Notes: a model not told the origin generated them from the letters alone. Shown: positions 1 to 8,756, numbered from the stretch's first letter. The stretch is 64,000 nt of DNA from Streptomyces sp. NBC_01267 (GCF_036241575.1 NZ_CP108455.1:5459501-5523500); one strand, 5' to 3'. Program-made: numbers and translations.

Positions 1-1173
1 GGCCTGATCTCGGTGCTGGTCGGCATCACGTACGGCATCCAGCCCTACGGCACCAGCACCATGGGCTGGTCCAACCCCTGGGTGCTGACCGCGCTGATCG
101 GCGGCGCGGTGGTGCTCGGGGCGTTCGTCTGGATCGAGATGAAGGTGGCCGAGCCGCTGTTCCGGCTCTCCCTCTTCCGGGTACGGGCCTTCACCGCCGG
201 CAACATCGCCAGCCTGCTGACCGCGCTGGGCCGGGGCGGCCTCCAGTTCATGCTGATCATCTGGCTCCAGGGCATCTGGCTGCCCCTGCACGGCTACAGC
301 TTCGAGAAGACCCCCCTGTGGGCGGGGATCTACATGATCCCGCTGACTGTCGGCTTCCTTCTCTCGGCGCCGCTCTCCGGCTGGCTCTCGGACCGGCTGG
401 GCGCCCGCCCCTTCACCGTCGGCGGCGCACTGCTGACCGCTGCGAGCTTCCTGGCCCTGATGACCCTGCCGACCGACTTCCACTACTGGATCTTCGCGCT
501 GCTCATCCTGGTCAACGGCCTGGGTTCCGGCCTGTTCGCCTCGCCCAACCGGGCCGAGATCATGAACGCGGTCCCGGCGCAGTCACGGGGCGTCGGCTCC
601 GGAATGACGGCGACCTTCCAGAACTCCGCCATGGTGCTCTCCATCGGCATCTTCTTCAGCCTGATGATCGCGGGCCTCTCGGACACCCTGCCGAGCGTGA
701 TGCACGACGGCCTGGTGTCCCAGGGTGTGCCCAACTCCGAGGCCACGCAGGTCTCCCAACTGCCGCCGATCGCCGTGCTGTTCGCCGCGTTCCTGGGGTA
801 CAACCCGCTCCAGCAGCTGCTCGGCGACCATCTGACGAAGCTACCCGACGGCGGGAAACACCTCACCAGCAAGGAGTTCTTCCCGCACCTGATCTCCGGG
901 CCGTTCCACCAGGGCCTGGTCATCGCGTTCTGGTTCGCGGTGGCGGCCTGCCTGGTGGCGGCGCTCTCCTCCCTCCTGACCGGCCACGTCGGCCGCAAGC
1001 ACCGGGTGCCCCCGGCCGAGTCACTGGGCTCGGAACTGGCCGGAGTCTCCGGCGGCGCGGGCCTGGGCCTGAGCGAACCGGTCACCCCGGACGGCGAAGC
1101 GCCTCACCCGCCTGGTCGGGGACACGGAGCGACTTCGGCGGGACGGGGCGGGGAGCGGCCCGGGGCCCAGTAG
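1..1173 (+). CDS. MFS multidrug-type exporter, C-terminal part (5' end outside window)
   Basis: The reading frame is open from base 1, so only the C-terminal 390 residues are visible. They contain about seven hydrophobic segments separated by short charged loops, and the loop LSGWLSDRLGARPF fits the cytoplasmic motif of the second half of 14-TM DHA2 (EmrB/QacA-like) transporters. These are proton-coupled drug or metabolite exporters of the cytoplasmic membrane. The tail is hydrophilic and rich in Gly and Pro. A strong hairpin follows the stop codon. The substrate cannot be told from sequence, and any linked TetR or MarR regulator would lie outside the window. Confidence 0.85.
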   Translation, partial: GLISVLVGITYGIQPYGTSTMGWSNPWVLTALIGGAVVLGAFVWIEMKVAEPLFRLSLFRVRAFTAGNIASLLTALGRGGLQFMLIIWLQGIWLPLHGYSFEKTPLWAGIYMIPLTVGFLLSAPLSGWLSDRLGARPFTVGGALLTAASFLALMTLPTDFHYWIFALLILVNGLGSGLFASPNRAEIMNAVPAQSRGVGSGMTATFQNSAMVLSIGIFFSLMIAGLSDTLPSVMHDGLVSQGVPNSEATQVSQLPPIAVLFAAFLGYNPLQQLLGDHLTKLPDGGKHLTSKEFFPHLISGPFHQGLVIAFWFAVAACLVAALSSLLTGHVGRKHRVPPAESLGSELAGVSGGAGLGLSEPVTPDGEAPHPPGRGHGATSAGRGGERPGAQ

Positions 1174-1226
1174 GACCTGTCCGGCGATTCGACGGTCACC
1201 GGTCAGCAGGCTGATCGCTGTCGCAG

Positions 1227-1256
1227 GCCTGCCGTGAAGAGACCTTCACGGCAGGC
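1227..1256. terminator. Bidirectional hairpin terminator between convergent genes
   Basis: A perfect 12-bp inverted repeat (1227-1238 with 1245-1256, arm GCCTGCCGTGAA) has a 6-nt loop. It lies between the stop of the MFS gene on the plus strand and the stop of the acetyltransferase gene on the minus strand, so it can serve both. There is no U-tract, as is usual in Streptomyces. Confidence 0.75.
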
Positions 1257-1287
1257 TCGAAGAGTGGCCGCCGGGCCCTGGGAGTCG

Positions 1288-1863
1288 TCAGCCTTGCAGG
1301 CGGAAGTCCAGCATGTAGAAGACCTTGTCGAAGCGGGATTCGCCGACGGCGACGAAGTCGGGAAGGCGGCCGTATTCGGTGAAGCCGAGTGACTGGTAAA
1401 GGCGTTGGGCCGGGACGTTGTCACCCCGGGCGTCCAGGGTGAGGACCTCGATGCCCGCCTCCCGGGCGTCGGAGATCAAGGCGGCGGTCAGCGCCCGGCC
1501 GATGCCATGACCATGAGCGGCGGCATCCACCGCGATCTTCTCCACATCTGCGTGCGGCCGATGGGTCGGTCGGGCGTAGCGGAGCCAGTACCCCAACCCG
1601 ACAAGCCGGCGGTCGAGGTAAGCAGCGCGCAGAGCCGCGTCCCCGACCTGTGCCGTGGAGGCGACACCGGCGAGAAGTTCTGCCACCTCAGCGGGCGACG
1701 GAGGGTCCACCCAGCCCAGCGCGGCCCCTCCGCGCACCAGGTCAGCCAGGATCCGGTGGGCCGACTCCGCGAACCGGGCTGCCAGCTCCGGGTCGGAAGC
1801 CAGCTCGACGGCATCAAGGATGGTCGGCTCGGCGGTCACACCGTTTGTCCTGGCCGGGTTCAT
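1288..1863 (-). CDS. GNAT-family N-acetyltransferase (191 aa)
   Basis: The product has the GNAT fold signature in its C-terminal half: a beta strand VEKIAVDAAA, then the acetyl-CoA pyrophosphate-binding segment HGHGIGRAL, then EVLTLDARGDNVPAQRLYQSLGF, the usual last motif. It should transfer an acetyl group from acetyl-CoA to an unknown amine. The open frame continues upstream of the ATG at 1863, but that extension is antisense to the chitosanase gene and is rejected. The ATG opens MNPARTNGV. The gene is monocistronic, convergent with the MFS gene and divergent from the chitosanase. Confidence 0.8.
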   Translation of the reverse strand: MNPARTNGVTAEPTILDAVELASDPELAARFAESAHRILADLVRGGAALGWVDPPSPAEVAELLAGVASTAQVGDAALRAAYLDRRLVGLGYWLRYARPTHRPHADVEKIAVDAAAHGHGIGRALTAALISDAREAGIEVLTLDARGDNVPAQRLYQSLGFTEYGRLPDFVAVGESRFDKVFYMLDFRLQG

Positions 1864-1964
1864 GACCTGCAGCCTAGGGGCTGTCCCGAGTGAGCTCGCG
1901 CCCTGCTGGTGCACGAGGGGTTGACGGGGCGCTGAGCGGTCGGCACCTTTGTCATGTCCCAGTA

Positions 1965-1977
1965 AGGAAACTTTCCT
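1965..1977. promoter_or_regulatory. Palindromic operator upstream of the chitosanase gene
   Basis: The 13-nt sequence AGGAAACTTTCCT is a perfect palindrome around a central C, 18 nt upstream of the chitosanase start codon. Streptomyces chitosanase genes are known to carry similar AGGAAA/TTTCCT palindromes bound by a chitosan-responsive repressor of the CsnR (ROK) type. That this copy works the same way is inferred. A TTGACG hexamer at 1921-1926 may be the -35 element of the regulated promoter. Confidence 0.55.
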
Positions 1978-1995
1978 GACAGAGGGAGCCCCCCC

Positions 1996-2697
1996 ATGCG
2001 TCGTCGTCTTCTCGCCGCGCTCCTCGTCACCGCAGCGGCCCCGCTCGCCGCCGCCCTCCCCGCAGCCGCGAGTCCCCACACGGCCGCTGCCTCCTCCGCG
2101 AAGCTCCAGGAGGGTTCGGTGAGTGCCGCGGACCTGCTGGCCAAGGTGACCAGCTGTTCGCAGATATCCAACGGCAAGTACCGCACCGATGAGGAGACTT
2201 CCGCGACCGTGCCGGTCTGCGGCAAGAACGGCGCGGTCTTCTGGAAGGCCGACATGGATGTCGACTGCGACGGCCAGATCACCTCGCAGTGCAGCGCCGA
2301 CACCGACCCGTGGTTCCAGGACGACACGGCGTTCCACCAGTCCGACGGCAAGGCGCTGAACGCGGCGGCGCTTCCGTACGTCGTCGTGCCCAGCTCCAGC
2401 AGCATCTGGGACTACTCGGCGAACGGCATCAAGGGGGGCGGCGTCGTGGCCGTCGTCTACAACAACCAGGTCGAGTACGCGGTCGTGGGCGACACCGGCC
2501 CCAACAAGATCATCGGCGAGGCCTCGTACAGCGCCGCCAAGGGTCTCGGCATCGACCCCGACCCGGAGACGGGCGGCGCCGACTCGGGCGTCACGTACAT
2601 CTTGTTCAAGAACTCCAAGGCCAGCCCGATCGAGAGCCACAGCGCGGCGGTGACCAGCGGCGAGGCGCTTGCCAAGCAGTTCATCGCCGCCAACTGA
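1996..2697 (+). CDS. Secreted GH75 chitosanase (233 aa)
   Basis: An N-terminal signal peptide (MRRRLLAALL followed by an Ala-rich core ending near PAAAS) sends the protein out of the cell. The mature part matches glycoside hydrolase family 75 chitosanases, with the segment DMDVDCDGQI and a following Cys and Asp-Pro-Trp/Phe region (residues about 90-115) where the family's acidic catalytic residues lie, and the conserved VVGDTGP strand. It should cut chitosan between glucosamine units. The ATG at 1996 has the ribosome site AGGGAG 7 nt upstream. Length fits a single-domain GH75 enzyme without an added binding module. The palindrome upstream suggests substrate induction. Confidence 0.88.
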   Translation: MRRRLLAALLVTAAAPLAAALPAAASPHTAAASSAKLQEGSVSAADLLAKVTSCSQISNGKYRTDEETSATVPVCGKNGAVFWKADMDVDCDGQITSQCSADTDPWFQDDTAFHQSDGKALNAAALPYVVVPSSSSIWDYSANGIKGGGVVAVVYNNQVEYAVVGDTGPNKIIGEASYSAAKGLGIDPDPETGGADSGVTYILFKNSKASPIESHSAAVTSGEALAKQFIAAN

Positions 2698-2749
2698 TGG
2701 CCGGAAAACTGATGGCCGGCAACCGGGTGTCCGAGCGGCGGTAGTTGGC

Positions 2750-2791
2750 GTGAGAGAGCCGGACCCGACGATACGGGTCCGGCTCTCTCAC
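2750..2791 (+). terminator. Strong hairpin terminator after the chitosanase
   Basis: A perfect 18-bp inverted repeat (2750-2767 and 2774-2791) encloses a 6-nt ACGATA loop 53 nt after the chitosanase stop. This is among the strongest simple hairpins in the window. Between the stop and the hairpin the 13-mer AACTGATGGCCGG is tandemly duplicated, at the gene's own stop codon and just after it. Confidence 0.85.
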
Positions 2792-2864
2792 GTCCCGGCG
2801 CTGAGTCGATCCATGGCTGCGTCGACGGGGGTGTCCAGCAACGCTCGTGGAGTCCAGTCATCTG

Positions 2865-2890
2865 CCGAATGCATGTGCCCCTGCATTCGG
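2865..2890. repeat. Short inverted repeat
   Basis: A 9-bp perfect inverted repeat (CCGAATGCA, 2865-2873, and its complement 2882-2890) has an 8-nt loop, upstream of the trypsin-NACHT operon. It could be a second weak terminator or a protein-binding site; nothing in the sequence decides this. Confidence 0.4.
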
Positions 2891-3056
2891 ATCATCGAGT
2901 AGGCCTCACTGGCAACAGCAGAAACAACAGCAGGAAAACGCGCCGGTCGGTAATCCCTTTTCCGTCAACCACCCTTCTGAAGGGATGTGTTCAGGCTCTC
3001 CGCGCGGCTAGAGTTTTCTTCAGTGACCGACCGGCGCACCGGCGTAGGGGGCATGG

Positions 3057-3356
3057 ATGATCGAGTTGGCGCGTGTGATCAGAGATCTGCGGGAGGAGTT
3101 GGAACAGGCGATCGTCTCGGGGGAAGGCGAGGCGCTGCGCTTCGAATTGGGGACGATCGAGCTGGAATTGTCGGTCGCTGTGGAGCGAGCCGGTCACGCG
3201 GAGGCGAAGGTGCGGTTCTGGGTGGTGGAATCCGGTGCGAACACGACGGCGAGCCGCACCTCGACGCAGCTGATCAAAATGGCTTTGCAGCCCATCCTCG
3301 CCGGGTCGCGCCACCCGGTGCTCGTCTCCGGCCGCGCCGGCGAGAACGAGCAATGA
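3057..3356 (+). CDS. Trypsin-co-occurring domain protein (trypco2 type, 99 aa)
   Basis: A small protein beginning MIELARVIRDLREELEQAI, with the middle motif LRFELGTIELELSVAVER and then KVRFWVV, matches the small proteins found next to trypsin-like/NTPase fusion genes in actinobacteria, called trypsin-co-occurring domain 2. The biochemical role is unknown; comparative work places the family in NTP-dependent conflict systems. The second of two overlapping ATGs (3057) is chosen because it gives this frame and sits 7 nt after AGGGGG. The stop overlaps the start of the next gene as ATGA, so the two are translationally coupled and probably act together. Confidence 0.78.
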   Translation: MIELARVIRDLREELEQAIVSGEGEALRFELGTIELELSVAVERAGHAEAKVRFWVVESGANTTASRTSTQLIKMALQPILAGSRHPVLVSGRAGENEQ

Positions 3357-6247
3357 GCGCCGCGGACGGCGGCGCAACCGGGGCGTACGAGCCGGACGGG
3401 TTCGATGTACGGCGAGTGGTACAGGTCATCATCGTCGGGCGCGGAGGCGAGGGGTGGCGCGGATCGGGCTACCGCGTGAGCGGGGATACGGTGCTCACGG
3501 CCGCCCATGTCGTGCGGGACGCGGTCTCGGTCACGCTGCGATTCCTCACCGAGGACGGTGACGTGACGGAGTTGTCCGCCGAAGCGGATCCGGTGTGGGA
3601 GGACTCCGAAGTCGATATCGCGGTGCTCAGGATGGCAAGGGACGTGGGCAGCGGAGAGCTGTACGCCGCCGAGGTCCCGCCGGTGCGATTCGGCCGAATC
3701 ACCCAGCCCGTGGATTGCGAATCGCTGGGATTTCCCAAATTCAAACTCCGTCTCGAAATCGGATCGTCGGAGCTCAACAGAATCACGCAGTACCGGGATT
3801 CCCACCATGCACTGGGCAGTACCACCCCGTGGGCGGACCTGCGCAAGGGCACCCTGGAGATCTCCGTAAGCGCTCCGGGGTCCGATCCGGAGGGCCGCTC
3901 CCCCTGGGAAGGGATGTCGGGAGCCGCGGTGTGGAGCAGCGGGTACCTGATCGGAGTGGTCAGCCTGCATCACGCCACCGACGGTCCGGGCAGGCTCACG
4001 GCAAGCCGGGTGCAACGCTGGTACAGACGCCTCAGCCGAGCTCAGATCGATGAACTGAGCGAGCTGATCGGCCTGCCGACCCGTGCCGCCCACCTCACGC
4101 GGCTCCCACCGCCACCCGTACAGGCACCGCCGGCTGATGACGACCCGGCCGAGGCCCTCGCCCGAGAGGTGTCCAGGCAATGGCGCAGGGAGGAGGAGCA
4201 ACGGCGGGTGCACGACCCGTTCCCGCTCCCCCTGCGTTTCCGGTGCACAGACCGGGATGTCTTCGATCACTGGGCCAGCATCCGCAAGCTCCCGCGCGGG
4301 GCGGTTGCACAGCCCCTCCCACTGGACGGCGAACTCGACCAGATCGTCGAGGCGTACCTCTCCGTTCCGTCCTGTCGACTGGTGGTGCTGGGTGAGGCCG
4401 GGGCGGGCAAGTCGATCCTCACCCTGCGCTTCCTCGTCGACTGGCTCGACGCCCGCGCCCCCGGCGACCGGGTGCCGGTGATCTTCAGCCTGGGTTCCTG
4501 GGATCCGGCCGTCACTTCACTGCGCGGTTGGATGTGCGCCCAGCTGATCCGCGACCACCCCTTCCTCGCGGCTCGGGCTGAGCACGGAGGCAGCCTGGCC
4601 CGCGTCCTGGTCGACACGGACAGGATCCTTCCCGTTCTCGACGGTTTCGACGAAATCCCCAACGGCCTGCACGGCAAGGCGCTCGAAGCGCTCAACAAGG
4701 CCACCACCATGCCGCTGCTGCTCACCAGCCGCCCCGACGAATACAACAGGGCTGTCAGCGGCCCCGAACGGTCTGATGTGCTGACCGCCGCCGCAGTCGT
4801 CGAACTGGAGGGTCTCACCGTCGAGGACTACGCCGACTACCTGACCCGAGCCAGTCGGCCGGTCAGGGGAGGCGGCGCGGACAGCACCGTATGGGACGCC
4901 GTCCTGGCGCGATTACGCGAACGGCCGTCCTCCCCGTGCACGGCGAACCTGGCCGAGGTTCTCCGTACCCCGTTGATGGTCTCCCTGGCCCGCACCATCT
5001 ACAGCGACGTTCCCGGACAGGATCCCGGGAAACTGCTGGAATTCCGAACGCCCGAAGACCTGCAGGATCATCTCCTGGCCGCGTTCGTCCCCGCCGCTTA
5101 CCAACTCGAGCCGACGGACGACAGCGACGCGGACGGTTCCCGCCGTACGCGTACCCGTCACCGCCGTCGTCACTGGACCCCCGAACGTGCCCAGTACTGG
5201 CTCGGCTACCTCGCCACGCACCTGGCTGAACTCAAGACCCATGACCTCGCGTGGTGGCAACTGGGCACCGCTGTACGCCGTTCGACGCGCATGCTCGTGG
5301 TCGGGTTCCTGGCCGGAACGGCTCTGGGAGCATCGACCGGAATCGGGAACCTGCCCGTGGACCTGATCGGGACGAAGCACCGGCCCGGATTCGCGATCGA
5401 GCGGGGGCTCCTGGTCTGGCTCCTGCACGGACTGGTGGCCGGGTTGGTCTTCGGATTCGTTTACGGGTTCCTGCCCAGGGGTCCGGCGTCCAAGCCGTCG
5501 ACGCTGCGGATCCAGCTCTTCGGCGGGGTCCGGCAGGATACTTCCGAGATCGTCCGCAGGTTCGTGCTGGGGTTCGGGTTCGGGGTGCCGTCTGCGGTTG
5601 TGCTGGAACTCTTGGACAGGTTCGTCATCGGGCCGTTGGGGTTCGACGACGGATTCAGCGGCGGGCTCCGGGGTGCGTTGCTTTTCCCGGCGGAACTCGG
5701 ATTCGGCGCCGGATTCGCGCTTGCGATCATGGCCTGGCTGGAAACCCCTATAGACACGTCATCCGCGATCAGCGCTTCGGACCTGTTGAGGACGAACCGC
5801 AAGAACGCGTTCGTCTACATGCTCGTGTGGTTGCTGGTGCTCGGGATTCCGGCCGGGATCGCTATCGGGTGCTCGCCCGGGCCCGTGGGCGAGTTCGCGC
5901 CCGGACCCGTGGTGGGGCTCCTGGCCGGGCTCACCTTCGGAATCGAGGGTGCGTTCGGGGGCGGCCTCGGATACGGGCTGAGTTTCACGGCTTGGGGGCA
6001 GTGGGTGGCTCTGTCGCGCATGTGGTTGCCACTGACCGGGCGGCTGCCCTGGGCGGTGGTCGCCTTTCTGGACGACGCCCACGAGCGAGGGGTGTTGCGC
6101 AAGGCCGGTGCGGTCTATCAATTCCGCCACGCCCAACTCGAAGTCCACCTGGCTCGCACTTTCCAGGAGCGTCGTACCTCCCGCCGGTCGGATTCACCGA
6201 TCATGGCCGAGCGGGAACCGTTGGTAACCGAAAGCGCGTCGCCTTGA
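3353..6247 (+). CDS. Trypsin-like protease - NACHT NTPase - multi-TM protein (964 aa)
   Basis: Three parts are visible. Residues about 20-235 form a trypsin-like serine protease with the full triad: His52 in TAAHVV, Asp88 in SEVDIAVL and Ser189 in GMSGAAVW. Residues about 340-500 form a NACHT/STAND NTPase with Walker A GEAGAGKS (347-354), Walker B LPVLDGFDE (426-434) and the sensor-like TSRPDEY. Residues about 640-880 hold several Gly-rich hydrophobic segments that look membrane-spanning. Such fusions are thought to sense an infection signal, oligomerise with NTP and release protease activity; this is family-level inference. The ATG at 3353 overlaps the trypco2 stop (ATGA). No WD40 or TPR sensor repeats are visible. 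Confidence 0.82.
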   Translation: MSAADGGATGAYEPDGFDVRRVVQVIIVGRGGEGWRGSGYRVSGDTVLTAAHVVRDAVSVTLRFLTEDGDVTELSAEADPVWEDSEVDIAVLRMARDVGSGELYAAEVPPVRFGRITQPVDCESLGFPKFKLRLEIGSSELNRITQYRDSHHALGSTTPWADLRKGTLEISVSAPGSDPEGRSPWEGMSGAAVWSSGYLIGVVSLHHATDGPGRLTASRVQRWYRRLSRAQIDELSELIGLPTRAAHLTRLPPPPVQAPPADDDPAEALAREVSRQWRREEEQRRVHDPFPLPLRFRCTDRDVFDHWASIRKLPRGAVAQPLPLDGELDQIVEAYLSVPSCRLVVLGEAGAGKSILTLRFLVDWLDARAPGDRVPVIFSLGSWDPAVTSLRGWMCAQLIRDHPFLAARAEHGGSLARVLVDTDRILPVLDGFDEIPNGLHGKALEALNKATTMPLLLTSRPDEYNRAVSGPERSDVLTAAAVVELEGLTVEDYADYLTRASRPVRGGGADSTVWDAVLARLRERPSSPCTANLAEVLRTPLMVSLARTIYSDVPGQDPGKLLEFRTPEDLQDHLLAAFVPAAYQLEPTDDSDADGSRRTRTRHRRRHWTPERAQYWLGYLATHLAELKTHDLAWWQLGTAVRRSTRMLVVGFLAGTALGASTGIGNLPVDLIGTKHRPGFAIERGLLVWLLHGLVAGLVFGFVYGFLPRGPASKPSTLRIQLFGGVRQDTSEIVRRFVLGFGFGVPSAVVLELLDRFVIGPLGFDDGFSGGLRGALLFPAELGFGAGFALAIMAWLETPIDTSSAISASDLLRTNRKNAFVYMLVWLLVLGIPAGIAIGCSPGPVGEFAPGPVVGLLAGLTFGIEGAFGGGLGYGLSFTAWGQWVALSRMWLPLTGRLPWAVVAFLDDAHERGVLRKAGAVYQFRHAQLEVHLARTFQERRTSRRSDSPIMAEREPLVTESASP

Positions 6248-6313
6248 ATACGGAGATGCGGCAGGCGCTGACCGATGAGAATCATCGCTGATCAATTGAT
6301 TGGGGGACAGTTC

Positions 6314-7261
6314 ATGAATCACAGGCGTCACACGGCAAGGTCAAAAGCGAGGATGGTGCTCGGGGTAGCGACGGCGGCGGGATTCGTTGCCGGGATCGTG
6401 GGAGTATCCGGAGCCGGAACCGCTTTCGCGCACCCGGTCTCACTCACACTGGACTACACATGTTCGGTTGGTCGGCTCCACCAGCCCGTTCCGATGAAGA
6501 TCCACTCGGATATCCCGGATTCGGTCGCGGTCGGCAAGCCCAGCCCGGTATTCACCCTCGACGCGACGACGACGGTGACCAAGGAGGAGACACGCCTGAT
6601 CCACTTCGCCATCGGGGACCTGAAGTCCATTGAGGGCACGGTGGACGCGAAGACGGAACTGCACTCGCCGGACGGCGACTTCAAGGTCCCCGTGCACTTC
6701 GGCATCAACAAGGTCTCCCTTCCCGAATCCAACCGGGCCTTTGCCATCACGGCGAAGGGCACCAGCCCCTCCCGCACGTTCCACAAGCCGGGCAAGGTGA
6801 AGATCTCCGTCGGTGACCTCACCATGAAACTCGTCGGGCGGAAGGCGAACGGCGAACCCCTGGGCCCGGTCGAAGCGACGTGCAAACTCGATGCCCACCA
6901 GCAGTCCGTCGTGGCGTCGTTCCTGATTACGGGTATGGGGACGGGGTCCGGGTCGGGGACGGGGTCCGGGTCGGGTACGGGAACCGGGTCGGGAACGGGA
7001 ACCGGGAAGGCGCCCGGTTCGCCCACCCCCGGCACTTCGGGCGCGGGTGCCGCAACCGGCTCGTCCTCCACCGGCTCGTCCTCCACCGGGACATCAGCTC
7101 TACCGACGTCCGACAACGGCACGGTAGGGGGCACCACCGCGAACACCGGCCAGGACACCAAGAACGTGATGCTGCTGGCCGCGGGCGTCCTTGCCGCAGG
7201 TGGAGGCCTCTTTCTCCTCGGCTCGCGGCTGAAGCGCCGCCGCACTGGTGATGACGGCTGA
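6314..7261 (+). CDS. Secreted surface-anchored protein, DUF6801-like (315 aa)
   Basis: The N-terminus has twin-arginine-like and basic residues, then a hydrophobic core and the cleavage-like site AFAHPVS. The body (about residues 45-210) resembles the DUF6801 secreted domain, starting with LDYTC and ending with a second Cys in EATCKLDAHQ. A Gly-Thr-Ser linker follows, then TANTGQD, a transmembrane helix and RLKRRR. This tail looks like a degenerate sortase signal (LAxTG type), so the protein is probably wall- or membrane-attached. The ATG at 6314 has GGGGGA 7 nt upstream and is preferred over 6275. It starts 66 nt after the NACHT gene, so co-transcription is possible. Function unknown. Confidence 0.65.
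   Translation: MNHRRHTARSKARMVLGVATAAGFVAGIVGVSGAGTAFAHPVSLTLDYTCSVGRLHQPVPMKIHSDIPDSVAVGKPSPVFTLDATTTVTKEETRLIHFAIGDLKSIEGTVDAKTELHSPDGDFKVPVHFGINKVSLPESNRAFAITAKGTSPSRTFHKPGKVKISVGDLTMKLVGRKANGEPLGPVEATCKLDAHQQSVVASFLITGMGTGSGSGTGSGSGTGTGSGTGTGKAPGSPTPGTSGAGAATGSSSTGSSSTGTSALPTSDNGTVGGTTANTGQDTKNVMLLAAGVLAAGGGLFLLGSRLKRRRTGDDG
6931..7010 (+). repeat. In-frame G/T/C-rich simple repeat in the linker
   Basis: Imperfect tandem hexamer/12-mer units such as ACGGGGTCCGGGTCGG encode (Gly-Thr-Gly-Ser)n in the linker of the surface protein. Because the unit length is a multiple of three, slippage would change linker length without breaking the frame. Confidence 0.8.
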
Positions 7262-7357
7262 GGTGTGCGGGTCGCGGGTGGAGCCGGGTCACTCGGTCTC
7301 TCACGCGATCTGCCGCTGCGCTGCTGCGGAGCGCGGGGCTGAAGGACATCGAACTGC

Positions 7358-7984
7358 TCACGGCCACACCCCCGGGGCCTCGGTCGAGGAGGTGTGAGCC
7401 GGGGCGGTAGACGGCTCAGTCCTTGTGGCCGACAACTCGCTTCCCAGCGCCCGCCGGGCCGCGGTAACGAACTCCGTGCTGCTGGCGACCCGGGCACGGA
7501 GCGCCCCTGAGCGAGCTGAAGGTTCGAGTTCGGCGGCGTTGTCGGCCGCGTCCGGGCTGCCGTTCACGATGCGCGCGTGCAGCCGGAACTCGTCACCTAT
7601 GCTGCGGAGGACTTCAGCTCCCCGCTCCGCGACATCGTCCGGCCCCACCAGCTGAACCCGGATGTACGCCTCGTCCAGCGCCCTGCGCGCAGCGAATCCC
7701 GCTTCCCAGCGGCGCAGCTCCGTGAACGGCAGTGCGAACCATCCGTTGTCCAGGACACGGTAGGCCGCATCAGCCTGGGACAAGAATTTCTCGTACACGT
7801 CACGGCGCATCTCCCGATGGTCGACCGCTCGCCGCTCGGCCCGTTCCTCACGGGCCAGGGCACTCTGGTGTCGTAACTGTCTGCCGGCCACCCATGCCGA
7901 GGCGACACCTGCCAGCCCCGCAGCGCTCAGCGTGGACAGGGACGTGATCAGGGCAACCGCGACTGTGTCATTCACGGCGCTCAT
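7358..7984 (-). CDS. Membrane-anchored protein of unknown function (208 aa)
   Basis: An N-terminal hydrophobic helix (residues about 8-32) is followed by a long charged, helix-prone stretch around REERAERRAVDHREMRRDVYE that may form a coiled coil. A mixed C-terminal domain then ends in a Pro/Thr-rich tail. Similar small proteins with one membrane helix and a coiled coil are common and unassigned in Streptomyces. The ATG at 7984 begins MSAVNDTVAVAL. The gene runs opposite to its neighbours and shows no operon partner. No catalytic motif is visible. Confidence 0.65.
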   Translation of the reverse strand: MSAVNDTVAVALITSLSTLSAAGLAGVASAWVAGRQLRHQSALAREERAERRAVDHREMRRDVYEKFLSQADAAYRVLDNGWFALPFTELRRWEAGFAARRALDEAYIRVQLVGPDDVAERGAEVLRSIGDEFRLHARIVNGSPDAADNAAELEPSARSGALRARVASSTEFVTAARRALGSELSATRTEPSTAPAHTSSTEAPGVWP

Positions 7985-8216
7985 TTTTCCTTGTCGGCGG
8001 ACTCCGCATCAGGGGTCGCGCCCTGGCATGTGTGCGCTGCCCGGTTGCCGTGGAAGGCACTGGGTGGTTTCCGCGCTCTGTGATCGAGGTCCGTGATGAG
8101 TTTGACCACGCGCTTCCTCAGCTGCTGCCGTCACTTGATCGCCGCGTCGACACCAGGTGCGGTCTCGACACGACCAGGCGGCGGGACAGGAGTCCCTTGG
8201 GAGTGATCATTGTGTG

Positions 8217-8756
8217 ATGGACCAAGACTTGTGGGCGGTGCTTCCGGATGTGGAGCGCAATCAGTGGGAATACGTACCGGGGCAGGCGCTTGGGCCGCTG
8301 CGCTTTGGGATGAGCTGGAAGGATTGCGCCGAGGCCATGGCCGGGCACGGCTTCGCCGACGTATCGGAGGTGTCTGAAGCGGGCTGGTGCGTCGCCGTGT
8401 TCTGTGGGCCGGAGCCGTTGCAGGCGGCAGTCAAATGCTACTTCGACCGGGGCGGGGTCCTGGGGTACGTACTCGTCGATGGGCGCACAGGCCCACAGGT
8501 CACCTGCGAAGGGATCCGTTTGATCGGCCGTGTGCCGTCCGAACTTGGCCAGGAGATGGAGGCACACGCCGCCAAGTACGGCATAGGCATCAGATTCAGC
8601 TACGGCGGAGACGTCTGCTGCGACGGCTTCGAGATGGAACCAGGCACACAGCGTGCTGGTGACACCGTCGTGACGTGGGCCCTGTTTTTCAGCGCAGGGG
8701 ATGACCACAGCAACGCCCGGGACGGCGCTCCGGCAGGGATCTGGCGCCACTGGTAG
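8217..8756 (+). CDS. Hypothetical protein (179 aa)
   Basis: A soluble protein without signal or membrane segment. It opens MDQDLWAVLPDVERNQWEYV and continues with LGPLRFGMSWKDCAEAM; this GxxRFGMS start of a helix is seen in many small stand-alone actinobacterial proteins, some of them immunity-like. It contains five cysteines. A GTG one codon earlier (8214) and an in-frame ATT at 8208 are alternatives; the ATG is kept by default. GC content is slightly lower than in the neighbours. I do not recognise a function. Confidence 0.6.
   Translation: MDQDLWAVLPDVERNQWEYVPGQALGPLRFGMSWKDCAEAMAGHGFADVSEVSEAGWCVAVFCGPEPLQAAVKCYFDRGGVLGYVLVDGRTGPQVTCEGIRLIGRVPSELGQEMEAHAAKYGIGIRFSYGGDVCCDGFEMEPGTQRAGDTVVTWALFFSAGDDHSNARDGAPAGIWRHW

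Noticed and set aside
1864..2640. N-terminal extension of the GNAT acetyltransferase
   Set aside because: It is antisense to the chitosanase gene and does not resemble a GNAT N-terminus.
2987..3352. Extension of the trypsin-NACHT frame upstream to 2987
   Set aside because: The added residues overlap the whole trypco2 gene in another frame and look like a shadow (Arg/Gly-rich). The ATG at 3353 gives the classic ATGA coupling.
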